DNA from: Streptomyces hygroscopicus
Lineage (GTDB): Bacteria > Actinomycetota > Actinomycetes > Streptomycetales > Streptomycetaceae
Assembly (NCBI GenBank): GCA_002021875.1
Contig: CP018627.1
Span: 11,904,001-11,968,000 of the forward strand
DNA: 64,000 nucleotides
Direction of reading: 5' to 3'
In this document: positions 25,723 to 34,018 of the stretch, in pieces
How the letters are laid out: each line of letters starts with the position of its first letter
Numbering within the stretch: the first letter of the stretch is position 1
Translations under genes and position numbers: made by a program
The notes under the pieces: generated by a model
Database searches by the model: none
The model's input: only the letters and a program-made list of their open reading frames with translations
What the model was told of the DNA's origin: nothing

Positions 25723-27489
25723 ATGGGGCGCGTCCGACGGAGTCCGCAGCCGGGTGCGGCTCGCAGCGAGTGGTCACGGCGCGGGTACGTCTCAGCGGTC
25801 TGGTATCTGCGGGTCGTCGCCTTCATCAACTTCCTCGGTGCCGTGTGGGTGTCGTTCGGGAACGACATCCGGCGGCACAACGACGACCAGTTCTCCACGT
25901 CCTATCTGCTGACCGCCGGGTTCTTCTCCGGTGTGCTCTCCGTGTTTCTGGCGATCACCATGAAGCGGCGCAAACGCGCCGCCTGGATACTCAATCTCGC
26001 CCTGTCCGGGCTGACGCTGGTGCTGACGGCCCTGGCCCTGGGGTTGCCGGTGTACCGGCAGCACGTCCAGAACTGGCTCGCGGTCGGACTGACCGCGTTT
26101 TTCGTCGCCGCCCTGATCGCCGGGCGGCGGGAGTTCTACGCGAAGGGCGACCGCGCCAGCCCGAAACTGGCGGCGATGGTCGGCGCGGTCGGGCTGGTGG
26201 TGGGGTCGTTGCTCGCCGCCACGATGGTCACCGTGAGTAACACAGACCCGGACCCCGGGCGCTCCGACTTCCTGGAGCGCTGGCACTACGGCGTGCTCCG
26301 CATGTTCTCGCTCGCCTACGACGACATCCACTTCGAGGGAATCGTCACCCCCGGCTGGGCCAATGTGCTCATCAACCTGATGAGCACGGCACTGATTCTG
26401 CTGGTCCTGTACGCGGCGTTCAGATCCCGCCGCGCCGTCGACCCGCAGACCGAGGAAGACCAGCGGAAGATCCGCGCGCTGCTGGAGCGGCACGGCGACC
26501 GCGACTCCCTCGGCTACTTCGCCCTGCGCCGCGACAAAAGCGTCATCTGGTCGCCGTCGGGCAAGTCCGCCGTCACCTACCGAGTGGTCGGCGGGGTCTC
26601 GCTCGCGTCCGGTGATCCGATCGGCGACCCGGAGGCGTGGCCGGGAGCGATCGACCGCTGGCTGGTCCGGGCCCGTGAGCACGGCTGGACACCCTCGGTG
26701 ATCGGGGCGAGCGAAGAGGGCGGCACCGTCTATGCCCGACACGGACTGAACGCTCTGGAGCTGGGCGACGAGGCGATTGTCGACATCGCCGAGTTCACCA
26801 CGGAAGGCCGTGCCATACGCAGTGTCCGCCAGGCACACCACCGTGTCGAGCGCGCCGGGTACACCGTCCGTGTCAGCCGTCACGAGGACATGCCGCCTCA
26901 CGAGATGGCCGAGATGATCGAATTGGCCGACGACTGGCGCGACGGAGCGACGGAGCGCGGATTCTCCATGGCGCTGGGCCGTCTCGGCGATCCGCAGGAC
27001 GGTCGCTGCGTCATGCTGGTCTGCCGGGACGCCGACGGGCAGCCGCGCGCCTTGCTGAGTTTCGTCCCCTGGGGCGCCGACGGGCTCTCCCTCGATCTGA
27101 TGCGACGTGACCGGGACTCGGACAACGGCCTGTTCGAATTCATGGTGCTGGAGCTGATCCAGCGTGCGGACGACCTCGGCGTCACCCAGGTCTCGCTGAA
27201 CTTCGCGATGTTCCGCGCGGTCTTCGAACGCGGCTACCGGCTCGGCGCCGGCCCGGTGCTGCGGCTGTGGCGCTCGCTGCTGACCTTCTTCTCCCGCTGG
27301 TGGCAGATCGAGTCGCTCTACCGCGCCAACGCCAAGTACCGGCCCATCTGGGAACCCCGATTCCTGCTGTATGCCCAGAGCACCGACCTGCTGCGCATCG
27401 GTATCGCGAGCGCCCGCGCCGAGGGCTTCCTGGAAGCGCCCGGACTGCCGAAGTGGCTGCACCGCAGACGTCTGGGGACTCGCCGTTGA
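25723..27489 (+). CDS. Phosphatidylglycerol lysyltransferase domain (MprF/LysX-like) membrane protein
   Basis: A 588-residue protein. The N-terminal 230 residues contain about six membrane spans (VWYLRVVAFINFLGAVWVSF at the start); the rest is the DUF2156 aminoacyl-phosphatidylglycerol synthase domain, a double GNAT fold (SVIWSPSGKSAVTYRVVGG, LGDEAIVDIAEFTTEGRAIR, VSLNFAMFRAVFERG). The family moves lysine or another amino acid from tRNA to phosphatidylglycerol, which reduces the negative charge of the membrane and protects against cationic peptides. No lysyl-tRNA synthetase domain is fused. The ATG at 25723 is chosen because hydrophobic sequence starts soon after; upstream codons in the same frame look non-coding. 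A small gene overlaps its stop. Confidence 0.9.
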   Translation: MGRVRRSPQPGAARSEWSRRGYVSAVWYLRVVAFINFLGAVWVSFGNDIRRHNDDQFSTSYLLTAGFFSGVLSVFLAITMKRRKRAAWILNLALSGLTLVLTALALGLPVYRQHVQNWLAVGLTAFFVAALIAGRREFYAKGDRASPKLAAMVGAVGLVVGSLLAATMVTVSNTDPDPGRSDFLERWHYGVLRMFSLAYDDIHFEGIVTPGWANVLINLMSTALILLVLYAAFRSRRAVDPQTEEDQRKIRALLERHGDRDSLGYFALRRDKSVIWSPSGKSAVTYRVVGGVSLASGDPIGDPEAWPGAIDRWLVRAREHGWTPSVIGASEEGGTVYARHGLNALELGDEAIVDIAEFTTEGRAIRSVRQAHHRVERAGYTVRVSRHEDMPPHEMAEMIELADDWRDGATERGFSMALGRLGDPQDGRCVMLVCRDADGQPRALLSFVPWGADGLSLDLMRRDRDSDNGLFEFMVLELIQRADDLGVTQVSLNFAMFRAVFERGYRLGAGPVLRLWRSLLTFFSRWWQIESLYRANAKYRPIWEPRFLLYAQSTDLLRIGIASARAEGFLEAPGLPKWLHRRRLGTRR

Positions 27490-27680
27490 ACACGACTGCC
27501 TCGTTCGCCCGGAGTGAGTGGGGCCCGCTGTACACGACCGTGCGGGCGGCGGTGGCGGCCCGGGGGTGGCGGGTCGTCCCGCTGACGCTCCCCGTGCTCA
27601 CGCAGAACCACGAGCCCGACGGCCACCGCCGACGGCCCGGTGTCGACGACCTGTCCGGGTCGCCGCCCGTGGGGGCCTGA
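27486..27680 (+). CDS. Small unidentified protein coupled to the lysyltransferase gene
   Basis: A 64-residue frame starting with TTG that overlaps the stop of the preceding gene. The first 40 residues (SEWGPLYTTVRAAVAARGWR, VVPLTLPVLTQ) look like the beginning of a soluble protein, while the Arg/Gly-rich end looks unlike coding sequence. It may be the truncated start of a longer partner of the lysyltransferase. I do not recognise a family. Confidence 0.4.
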   Translation: MNTTASFARSEWGPLYTTVRAAVAARGWRVVPLTLPVLTQNHEPDGHRRRPGVDDLSGSPPVGA

Positions 27681-27872
27681 ATCCCCGTCCGCCCGCGCCG
27701 GACGGGCCGAGCAGGGAGAATCGCGAGTCCCCGTCTCCCCGGCACTCCATTCGGAGCAAGTCTCGCCGTGACGGAGTGGCCGGGCAGGGGCCAGGAAAGG
27801 GAGAACGGAGTCAGCGGGCGCGTCCACACAGGCTGCGCGTCCGGTCCCCACCGGAGCGAGGTTGCGTGTCGG

Positions 27873-28205
27873 ATGCCGCCGTCGTCCGCGCCTGAGGCGT
27901 CCCGGAAGCCGGGTCTTCAGCGAGACATCGGCCTGATCGGCCTCATCTGGACCTCCGTGGGATCCATCGTCGGCTCCGGCTGGCTTTTCGGCGCGCTGTT
28001 CGCCGCGCAGGTGGCCGGGACCGTCTCCCTCGTCTCCTCGGGGATCGGGGCACTCGCGATCACCGTTCTGGCCTTCGTCCATGCGGAACTGGGGGCCACC
28101 TACCCGGTCGCGGGGGCGCTTCGCCCCGTTCGGCGTCCAGGGCGTACTCTCCGCCGTCAGCACCAGCGGGATCATCTTCGCGCTCCTCGGATTGACAGCC
28201 CGGGC
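27873..28205 (+). pseudogene. APC-family amino acid permease fragment with internal deletion
   Basis: LQRDIGLIGLIWTSVGSIVG, GSGWLFGALFAAQVAGTVSL and LAFVHAELGATYPVAG are the first two membrane helices of an APC transporter. Directly after this the frame jumps to GRFAPFGVQGVLSAVSTSGI, IFALLGL, a segment that normally lies much further along. The deletion and frameshift at about 28113 leave no usable transporter. Confidence 0.72.
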
Positions 28206-28284
28206 GCAATCCCGGAAACCCGACGCCGCCGTGTGTGATCACGCCTCGTCCAGAGGCACAAGCGTGGTGCTAGACCGCGCGAGG

Positions 28285-28362
28285 TCACACGGTCATTGGG
28301 GTGCCGTTGCTGGTGGGGGCGGAGAGCTGGAGGCGGCGGGACATGTTCAGTCGTACCTCGCC
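28285..28362 (-). pseudogene. Tn3-family transposase C-terminal tip (copy 1)
   Basis: The minus strand reads GEVRLNMSRRLQLS. The DNA is closely similar to 29880-29930, which encodes YGEVRLTMGSRLQLA at the end of the larger Tn3 transposase fragment. Similarity ends abruptly at about 28362, the junction with another Tn3-like end. Confidence 0.55.
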
Positions 28363-28370
28363 CTAGGAAG

Positions 28371-28463
28371 ATGCTCGGCCGGTACTCCTTCCAGCTCCCC
28401 GACCTGCCCGGCGGGCTGTGGCACGTGCGGGACAAGGCCGCGTCCGACGAAGAAGCAGCCTGA
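28371..28463 (+). pseudogene. Tn3-like transposase C-terminal tip on the opposite strand
   Basis: A 30-residue plus-strand frame (LGRYSFQLPDLPGGLW) resembles the last residues of another subgroup of Tn3-type transposases, which end with GRYSF.LP...GLRPLRD. It faces copy 1 head-on across a junction of under 10 bases. The identification rests on this short pattern alone. Confidence 0.4.
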
Positions 28464-28534
28464 CCAGGCCATTAACGTCGGAGTAACGCTTGGCGTTTGC
28501 CCACTTCAGAGCAGGGGCGACAGACTCCTTCGCC

Positions 28535-29256
28535 ATGACGACGACTCAGCGCGCACGGGGGTCACCGCCGCGGCGGCCACCCGGCGGGGAACCCGGGACC
28601 ACAGCGCCGACGGATGGGCCGTCCACGCCTATCCGGTGGCGGAGTTGACAGCCGCGGCGGTGGTGGACGGCATCGGGAACTCGTCCGAGGTGGCTGAACT
28701 CTCCCGGCTCGCGGCCCAGGTCGCGGCCCGGGTCGGAGTCCGCAAGGGCCGGATGGCCGGGCTCCTCGCGGCAGCGGAGCTGTACGGCGATCCGGGCGCC
28801 ACGGTCGTCGAGCCGGACGCGGTCGCCGTCCTCGCCCTGGCCGAACCGGGCGAGGACACGCGCCTCGCGTGGGTCGGAGACTGCCGGGCCTGGGGCTTCG
28901 ACGGCCAGCGGCTGCGGCAGTACTCCACCGACCATTCCATGGGCGAACACCTGCGCTACAACGGCGGCAAGCGGATCGACCTGGAGAAGGCGCGGCTGTA
29001 CGACAACTGGGTGCTGGCGACCCTGGGCCGGGCGGTCGTGGCCAGGGTCTGCCAGGTGGACATCCCCGACCCACTGGTGATCCTTACCTCCGACGGCGTG
29101 CACGACAGCCTCGACGAGGACGAACTCGACGGCCTGGTCCACGCCCACCCCGATGACCCGCAAGCCCTGGCGGACGCCCTCACCGCCGCCGCGCGGGCCG
29201 ACGAGAATGGGTACCGGGACGACGCCACCGCGGTGGTCCTGCGGCACCACCGCTGA
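28535..29256 (+). pseudogene. PP2C-family serine/threonine phosphatase, probably frameshifted near the start
   Basis: The main frame shows PP2C motifs: AAVVDGIGN (metal-binding Asp), LAWVGDCRAWGFDGQRL, ILTSDGVHDSLDEDEL (metal-binding Asp) and DDATAVVL at the end. It is a compact protein of about 230 residues, the size seen for plasmid-borne Streptomyces phosphatases. The only good start, ATG at 28535, is in a different frame; the shift probably occurred in the G run at 28558-28563. If a non-standard start is used the gene may still work. It would remove phosphate from protein Ser/Thr residues. Confidence 0.68.
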
Positions 29257-29412
29257 TCAGCGCCTGCTGTCTCCGGGCGCGAGAAGGCTGGTGACCTCGG
29301 CGATCGCCCTGCTCGCTCGGCGCGGCCGGATATTCCGCGTTGTGGATCTTCGCGACGAGCCGCGGAGTGGCACAGGTGCAGGAGCGGCTGCCCCAGGCCC
29401 GGCCGGCCCCGA

Positions 29413-29781
29413 TCACGGGTGTGTCGAGGAATTCGGTGGGTCGGTGGCCAGTACGTCCGCCCGCCAGTTGCCGTCGAGGCCGCGGGCTTCGAGTTCGGCG
29501 TGGGCGCCTGCGTCCCGGGCGGCGGTCGCCAGCTCCAGCTTCAGCAGGTGGTGGGCGGCCGACTCCAGGGCAAGCGAGCAGGCGGGGGCGCCGGGGGCGT
29601 GGGCGAAGAACCGTAAGCCGGTGCGGGAGGTCTTCGCATACATGGCGTGGCCGCACTCGTCGCAGGCCAGCGGAGCGGGCGGCCGGGTCTTCCATACCGC
29701 CTCCCATCTGCGCCCGCACCCGAGGTCGGGCAGGTGTGCAAAGACGGTCCCCCATTCGGCGTGCACGGCCCTGAACGCCAC
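29413..29781 (-). pseudogene. CoiA-like (competence/nuclease-like) protein, 3' truncated
   Basis: The 122-residue frame has a zinc-ribbon-like region (CDECGHAMYAKTSRTGLRFF, then HAPGAPACSLALESAAHHLL), as in CoiA-family proteins, followed by the beginning of the nuclease-like domain (GNWRADVLATDP). The conserved continuation is lost at about 29420, where unrelated sequence starts. CoiA relatives are common on Streptomyces plasmids and integrative elements. An intact protein would be longer. Confidence 0.6.
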
Positions 29782-29838
29782 GCTGGCCCCCTGCTGGTCG
29801 GCGAGGAGGCCAGTGTGGCGCGGGGCACTGACATCGCA

Positions 29839-30039
29839 TCAGCCCGCGGCGGGCTCGGGGTCCGGGTCCTGGGGGACGGGGTGGGCGAGCTGGAGGCGGC
29901 TGCCCATGGTCAGCCGCACCTCGCCGTAGGGCTGGATGTGCATCCAGAACAGCGGGGTCAGGGCGCGTTTGTCCTCGTCGGTGAGGACGTCGGCCCATTC
30001 CGGGTTGGCGAGCATGTACTGGATCATCAGGGTGTTCAC
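29839..30039 (-). pseudogene. Tn3-family transposase C-terminal fragment (copy 2)
   Basis: The 66-residue frame NTLMIQYMLANPEWADVLTD, EDKRALTPLFWMHIQPYGEV is the C-terminal end of a Tn3 TnpA. The catalytic core is missing. The neighbouring fragment at 28285-28362 repeats its last part, so two copies of a related transposon end exist within 1.7 kb. Confidence 0.78.
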
Positions 30040-30089
30040 GAATTCTCTGAACTTGCTCGAACGGGTCGGTTGGCTGACTTGTTCATCGT

Positions 30090-31100
30090 TCAGCAGTCCT
30101 GCGCTGGGGGCCAGGGTGGGAGAGGAAGGGCAACCCTCCTCACCCTGTCCCTAGGGCTCTGCTCCACGGCCCGCGACTTGTACTCTCGCCGTTCAGGCAT
30201 CAAGTCCATTACTCGGTCAGCCTCGGCCATTTGTAATGCTGTGCTGATCACGAACCGGTAGCAGAACTCGTAGTCCTCAACCGAACGCGATTCGTGGAAG
30301 GGCGAGACGATCCCGCGGCGGTTTATGCGGGGGGTGTGCCTGAGCACTTCTGGAGTCAGAGCTTTGAATCTCGCGTACTCGTAGTGATCAACTCCAGCAG
30401 CCAGCACCTGCAGGGTCTCCTGCATCGCAGAGATCGCTTTGAGGCCCTGATCGTAGGGCTTCAGGAAAGCCGACTCACCCTGGTATACGATCCGACGCGG
30501 TTTTTCGATCCGAGGCCCCAGATGGAGTGGGCCGGACAGCTCCGGCAGCCCGGAGCGTCCATAGTGGTCAAGGAGCTCTGTGAACGCGTCCGCAAGGCCA
30601 GCAAGGCCCGCTGCGATGTCCTTGGCGTCCGCGTGTGCCTGCGCTGTTCGCAGACGATCCACTGTGGCTTGCCGCTTGACAAGGTCAATCATGTCGACGC
30701 GCTCGAAATCGACACTGAAGACAAGTGTCGTGGCGTCGATCAGGAACGTGGTCACGTCAGCCCGGCTCTGCTCGATGGCAGTGCTGGACGGGACGGTGCC
30801 GTGGTGCTTGAAGGCGACCCGAAGCCTGTTCATCCGGTCCATCGCGTTCTTGCTGGGCAGCGGGCCCGGCAGCGCGGGCTCCAGTTTGGTCCAGAACTCG
30901 GCGAACGCGGTGTTGTTGGGCAGGTTGACCTTCAGGTGATCGGCAGCAAGCCGCAGAAACATCTCGACTGAGTCCTGGAAGTGGTTCACCGCTGGCGCCG
31001 ACAGGGGCTCAGCGCGCCGAGCCAGCCCGACACCTTGATCGAAGAGGAATCGGACCATTGCCAACCGCTGAACGGTGTGGGGGGTGAGTGAGGTGGTCAT
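30090..31100 (-). CDS. Hypothetical helical protein
   Basis: A 336-residue, mostly alpha-helical protein that I cannot assign. It begins TTSLTPHTVQRLAMVRFLFD and contains a central segment RMNRLRVAFKHHGTVPSSTA followed by a predicted helical repeat. The R-x(3)-KHHG pattern recalls HEPN-like or other small helical domains, but the match is too weak for a call. The frame is open further upstream only because it runs in frame into a decayed integrase tail; the ATG at 31100 is the likely true start. It stands alone between mobile-element fragments and may be cargo of one of them. Confidence 0.6.
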   Translation of the reverse strand: MTTSLTPHTVQRLAMVRFLFDQGVGLARRAEPLSAPAVNHFQDSVEMFLRLAADHLKVNLPNNTAFAEFWTKLEPALPGPLPSKNAMDRMNRLRVAFKHHGTVPSSTAIEQSRADVTTFLIDATTLVFSVDFERVDMIDLVKRQATVDRLRTAQAHADAKDIAAGLAGLADAFTELLDHYGRSGLPELSGPLHLGPRIEKPRRIVYQGESAFLKPYDQGLKAISAMQETLQVLAAGVDHYEYARFKALTPEVLRHTPRINRRGIVSPFHESRSVEDYEFCYRFVISTALQMAEADRVMDLMPERREYKSRAVEQSPRDRVRRVALPLPPWPPAQDC

Positions 31101-31103
31101 CGC

Positions 31104-31330
31104 GACTCCGAAGATCGTGGGTTGGGGGAGGCCGAGGTCGACGGTGACGCGGCGGGTGAGGCGGATGGCTTCAGCACGTTCGGTGCGAAGGAACACCACG
31201 GTCTCGTCAATCCCGTCGAGTTCGCCGCCCACCCCTCCGCTTCCGCGCGTTGCCGGCGCATCAACAAATCTTTCTCCAGTTCGTCCAGCCGCGCGACCAC
31301 TTTGGGATGCCCTGGAGCAGGGCGCAGCGG
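31104..31330 (-). pseudogene. Integrase C-terminal tail A
   Basis: Three successive frames give FREACIRCALLQ, VVARLDELEKDLLMRRQRAE, then GELDGIDETVVFLRTERAEA and VTVDLGLPQP. This is the coiled C-terminal end of a Streptomyces site-specific integrase (A-C-I-R-C...G-E-x-x-G). Two frameshifts are visible, near 31283 and 31237. It is the first of four such tails, all on the minus strand. Confidence 0.7.
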
Positions 31331-31364
31331 ATGCAGGCTTCCCTGAACTTCGTCTCGACCCGAT

Positions 31365-31870
31365 TCAGGTCCTTGGCCCCTCGCCTGCGGTGACCGTGCG
31401 GCCGGCGACTTCGCGGAAGGTCGGCAGTCCGAGATGGACGGTAGCCGCCCGACTGGACCGCTGGTCGACCTGGGCGAGCTTCTGCTCCGTTCCGGCGAGA
31501 CTGACCTTGAGGCCCTCGACCTCGCCGTGCCAGCGCTCGCGCTCGGCTTCCGCGATACGGTCGAGCAGGTTGGTCGCGGATCTGCAAGATGCGGCCGCGC
31601 TGGGCGGGGTCGGGCCGCAGGAGACTGCATCTGAGACAGCTGTGCTCATGGACACAACCGGTCCCATAGGCACGACCGCAGTCGCCCAAGGCGACCCGGC
31701 GGCGTTCGAAGTGGCCGAGGAACTCCTCCCACTCGTCGTCGGTCGGAGTGCGGTACTCCTCGCTGGGGCGGGTAGTGCGGCGGCGGGCGATGAAGGCCCG
31801 GTGACCGTTAATGACCTCCGCGGGATAGACCGCGCGTTCGTTGGCGAAGCGGAGGGCGATTTCCACGAAA
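31365..31870 (-). pseudogene. Integrase C-terminal tail B
   Basis: Reads NGHRAFIARRRTTRPSEEYR, TPTDDEWEEFLGHFERRRVA, CGRAYGTGCVHEHSCLRCSL and, after a frameshift near 31590, NLLDRIAEAERERWHGEVEG, LKVSLAGTEQKLAQVDQ. The HEH-x-C-x-x-C zinc-like motif and the coiled tail are typical of the same integrase group as tails A, C and D. Its upstream side is fused in frame to an ATP-grasp fragment at about 31870. Confidence 0.75.
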
Positions 31871-32510
31871 CGCGGAGGTGTCGTCATAATGCGGTCTGAG
31901 TATCCGAAGATGGTGGGTTCATCACCGTCGATGAATCCCTCCGCGCTGAACAACGGGCCCTCCAAATACTCTTCGAACAAGAGCTCACGTTTTGGTCGTA
32001 CGCCGCGGCCGTAGGGGCGTGTCAGGCGCTGCTGGGCAAGGGCTTGGGCTTCGTCGTCGCAGGAGACAAGTGCTACGTCCCAGATGTAGGCACCGTCCAC
32101 GGGTTTGACGACGCAGGGGTAGCCGATCGGTGAACTGAGGTTCTCGCTGTTGGCGGGGAGAACCGCCCAGCGCGTGTCGTCGGCTCCCGCTTTCTGAAGG
32201 GCTTTGCGGGCGCGTGCCTTGTCACGGTTGATGCCCGAACCTTCAGGGGAGGGACCCGGCAACCCTAGCTTGAGGGCTACGTGTGCTGCTACGTGCACGA
32301 AGCTGTCGACCGAACTGCGTACCCCGACGACCTGTGAGTCCAGGGCGGCAAGCATCTGTAGGACAGAGCCGGGGGATGTGCTGTCAGTGCTGAGCCAGAT
32401 GTCGACCAGGTGATCGAAGTGGGCCTCGTAGTAGGAATGGTTCCTTGTGACGACGGCAGTCCGATATCCCCGAGCGCGCGCTGCGCGGAGAAACTGTTCA
32501 CTGGAGGATT
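31871..32510 (-). pseudogene. ATP-grasp domain protein, both ends lost
   Basis: From about 32500 the minus strand reads EQFLRAARARGYRTAVVTRN, followed by KARARKALQKAGADDTRWAV, YPCVVKPVDGAYIWDVALVS and RELLFEEYLEGPLFSAEGFI: the pre-ATP-grasp domain, the ATP-binding Lys loop and the EEY strand of carboxylate-amine ligases. The first 10-15 residues are replaced by a SARP gene fragment, and the catalytic C-terminal half is replaced by integrase sequence. It resembles ligases that join amino acids to small molecules. Confidence 0.72.
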
Positions 32511-32519
32511 GCAGAGGCT

Positions 32520-33356
32520 GTCCTGCGGCCGGCAGAGTACGGGCACCGCCGGGCAGTCCGCCGTTTGCAGGCGGTCTTGGACAACGGCTCCACCTTTGGC
32601 ATGGCCGGGGTGCTCATCGGCCAGTGGCGCCCCGGAGCAACTGCCCGCGTACGCACAGACGGCACCGTTGCCACCACCAGCGCCTCTCTGGCCAGCTACC
32701 TCCAAGGCACCCGGCTGTTCACCCTCCCGCCTCCGGACAGCCAAGCCCTGCTCAACCTGCTCAGCGAAGCCGAAGCCGACCCCCCACACCACAAACACTC
32801 TGATGTAGCTGAACTACCCACCCGTGACTCATCCCGCGAGGGAGCAAGCAGTTCCTCGCAGGCGGAAACCCTGTGGCCTGACGCCCCCACCGACCGCCCG
32901 TACAACGCTCTCCACGCCATGCTGAGCCAACTACGCCGGGCGCTGCGCACCGCAACCCATGAGGAGGCACTGTCCGAGGTGATCGTCCGCCAGGACGGCC
33001 CCTACACCCTCGATCCTGAGCGCGTCAGCGTCGACCTCTGGAAGGCGTACAAATCCCTCGATGCCGCTCGTTCTGGTCACAGCAACGAGCACCGCCTCGC
33101 CGCCTTGCAGCGCATCGGCGAGCTCTACCGAGGGAACCTGGCCGAAGACGTGACCGCTGAATGGATCGAGGCCCCTCGTGAAGCGCTGCGCCGCCACGTG
33201 CTCGACGCCTTCAGCGCCCTGGCCCACACCATCGACGACACCGACCCGGAGCGAGCCCTCATCCTTCTGGAACGTGCCCGCACACTCGACCGCTACAACC
33301 AGACCCTCTACGAGGGCATCGCCCGCCTCCAGGTCCGCCTTGGGCGGTGTGGATGA
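32520..33356 (+). pseudogene. SARP/BTAD-type regulator fragment
   Basis: The plus-strand frame contains a sensor-like N-terminal piece (GMAGVLIGQWRPGATARVRT, LASYLQGTRLFTLP), a deletion, and then LWPDAPTDRPYNALHAMLSQ LRRALR with the bacterial transcriptional activation domain: GELYRGNLAEDVTAEWIEAP, ALILLERARTLDRYNQTLYE. The reading frame is lost after QVRLGR, where these proteins normally continue with the end of the BTAD. The central winged-helix region is incomplete, so it is unlikely to act. Confidence 0.7.
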
Positions 33357-33422
33357 AGCTGTAGCCGATCACGGGACTGCCGCCGTTGCGTGAGCTGCGG
33401 TGCAGAGGCGGGGAGCATAGCC

Positions 33423-33466
33423 ACTGCCCGGGGCCGCCGAGCTGGTAGTCGGCGGCCCCGGGCAGT
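33423..33466. terminator. Strong hairpin after the SARP fragment
   Basis: ACTGCCCGGGGCCGCCGA and its perfect complement form an 18-base-pair stem with an eight-base loop. It follows the end of the regulator fragment and is the strongest inverted repeat of this region. Confidence 0.8.
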
Positions 33467-33529
33467 AGGTGAGGCCCCTTCGAGGTCATGGCGCCGTCAA
33501 GCTCTCTCAGGCTCGCCTGAATGTCAGCG

Positions 33530-33569
33530 CCCCTCATCGCCACGAACTGTGCGCCGTGGCGATGAGGGG
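33530..33569. terminator. Terminator after the NTF2-like gene
   Basis: CCCCTCATCGCCACG and CGTGGCGATGAGGGG make a 15-base perfect stem with a 10-base loop, 17 bases downstream of the minus-strand NTF2-like gene. Confidence 0.8.
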
Positions 33570-33585
33570 GTTTGCACTGCCGCCG

Positions 33586-33963
33586 TCAGCTGTCCTGGCC
33601 GCCGACGGGGATGAAGTTGGCGTACTCCTCAATGCGCTTGATCTGTCCGGCATCGTCGAAGCCGAAGTAGACGGCGGCGTGGACCTCGCCGCGCATGCCG
33701 CTTGTGGTGGCGACGTGGACCACGTGCTGTTGGAGGACTTCGCCCGGCTGGGTGAGTTGACGCAGGATGTCGTAGTGCATCGATTCGATGGATTCGATCT
33801 GCCCTTCCATCCCGGCGATGTTCTCCTCGATGGACTGCTCGCCCTTGCCATCGTTGTGCCAGACGGTGGTCGTCTCGGCGCATAGGGACCGGGCGGCTTT
33901 CCAGTCGCGGTTTTCCAGCGCGCGGAGGTAGGTGACGGCCTTGTCCTTCAGGTCCTTGCTCAT
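33586..33963 (-). CDS. SnoaL/NTF2-like family protein
   Basis: A 125-residue alpha+beta-barrel protein: an N-terminal helical start (DKAVTYLRALENRDWKAARS), VWHNDGKGEQSIEENIAGME, then beta strands with VAAVYFGFDD-like sequence near residue 100. The fold is used by small isomerases, cyclases and binding proteins; many act on polyketide-like or hydroxylated compounds. It is the last gene of a minus-strand group with a DUF1684 protein and a methyltransferase. The ATG has AGGAAGATCTCC upstream (GGAAG site). Its own substrate is unknown. Confidence 0.85.
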   Translation of the reverse strand: MSKDLKDKAVTYLRALENRDWKAARSLCAETTTVWHNDGKGEQSIEENIAGMEGQIESIESMHYDILRQLTQPGEVLQQHVVHVATTSGMRGEVHAAVYFGFDDAGQIKRIEEYANFIPVGGQDS

Positions 33964-34018
33964 GGAGATCTTCCTTCTTGCGTTACATATTGATGGGTTC
34001 CGGCAGGGGTGGGGTGTA

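Noticed and set aside
25792..27462. Long minus-strand open frame opposite the lysyltransferase gene
   Set aside because: It is His/Gln/Gly-rich antisense sequence of a GC-rich gene; the plus strand encodes a recognisable full-length membrane enzyme.
30090..31232. Longer start for the hypothetical helical protein
   Set aside because: The extra 44 residues are the tail of a decayed integrase that happens to be in frame.
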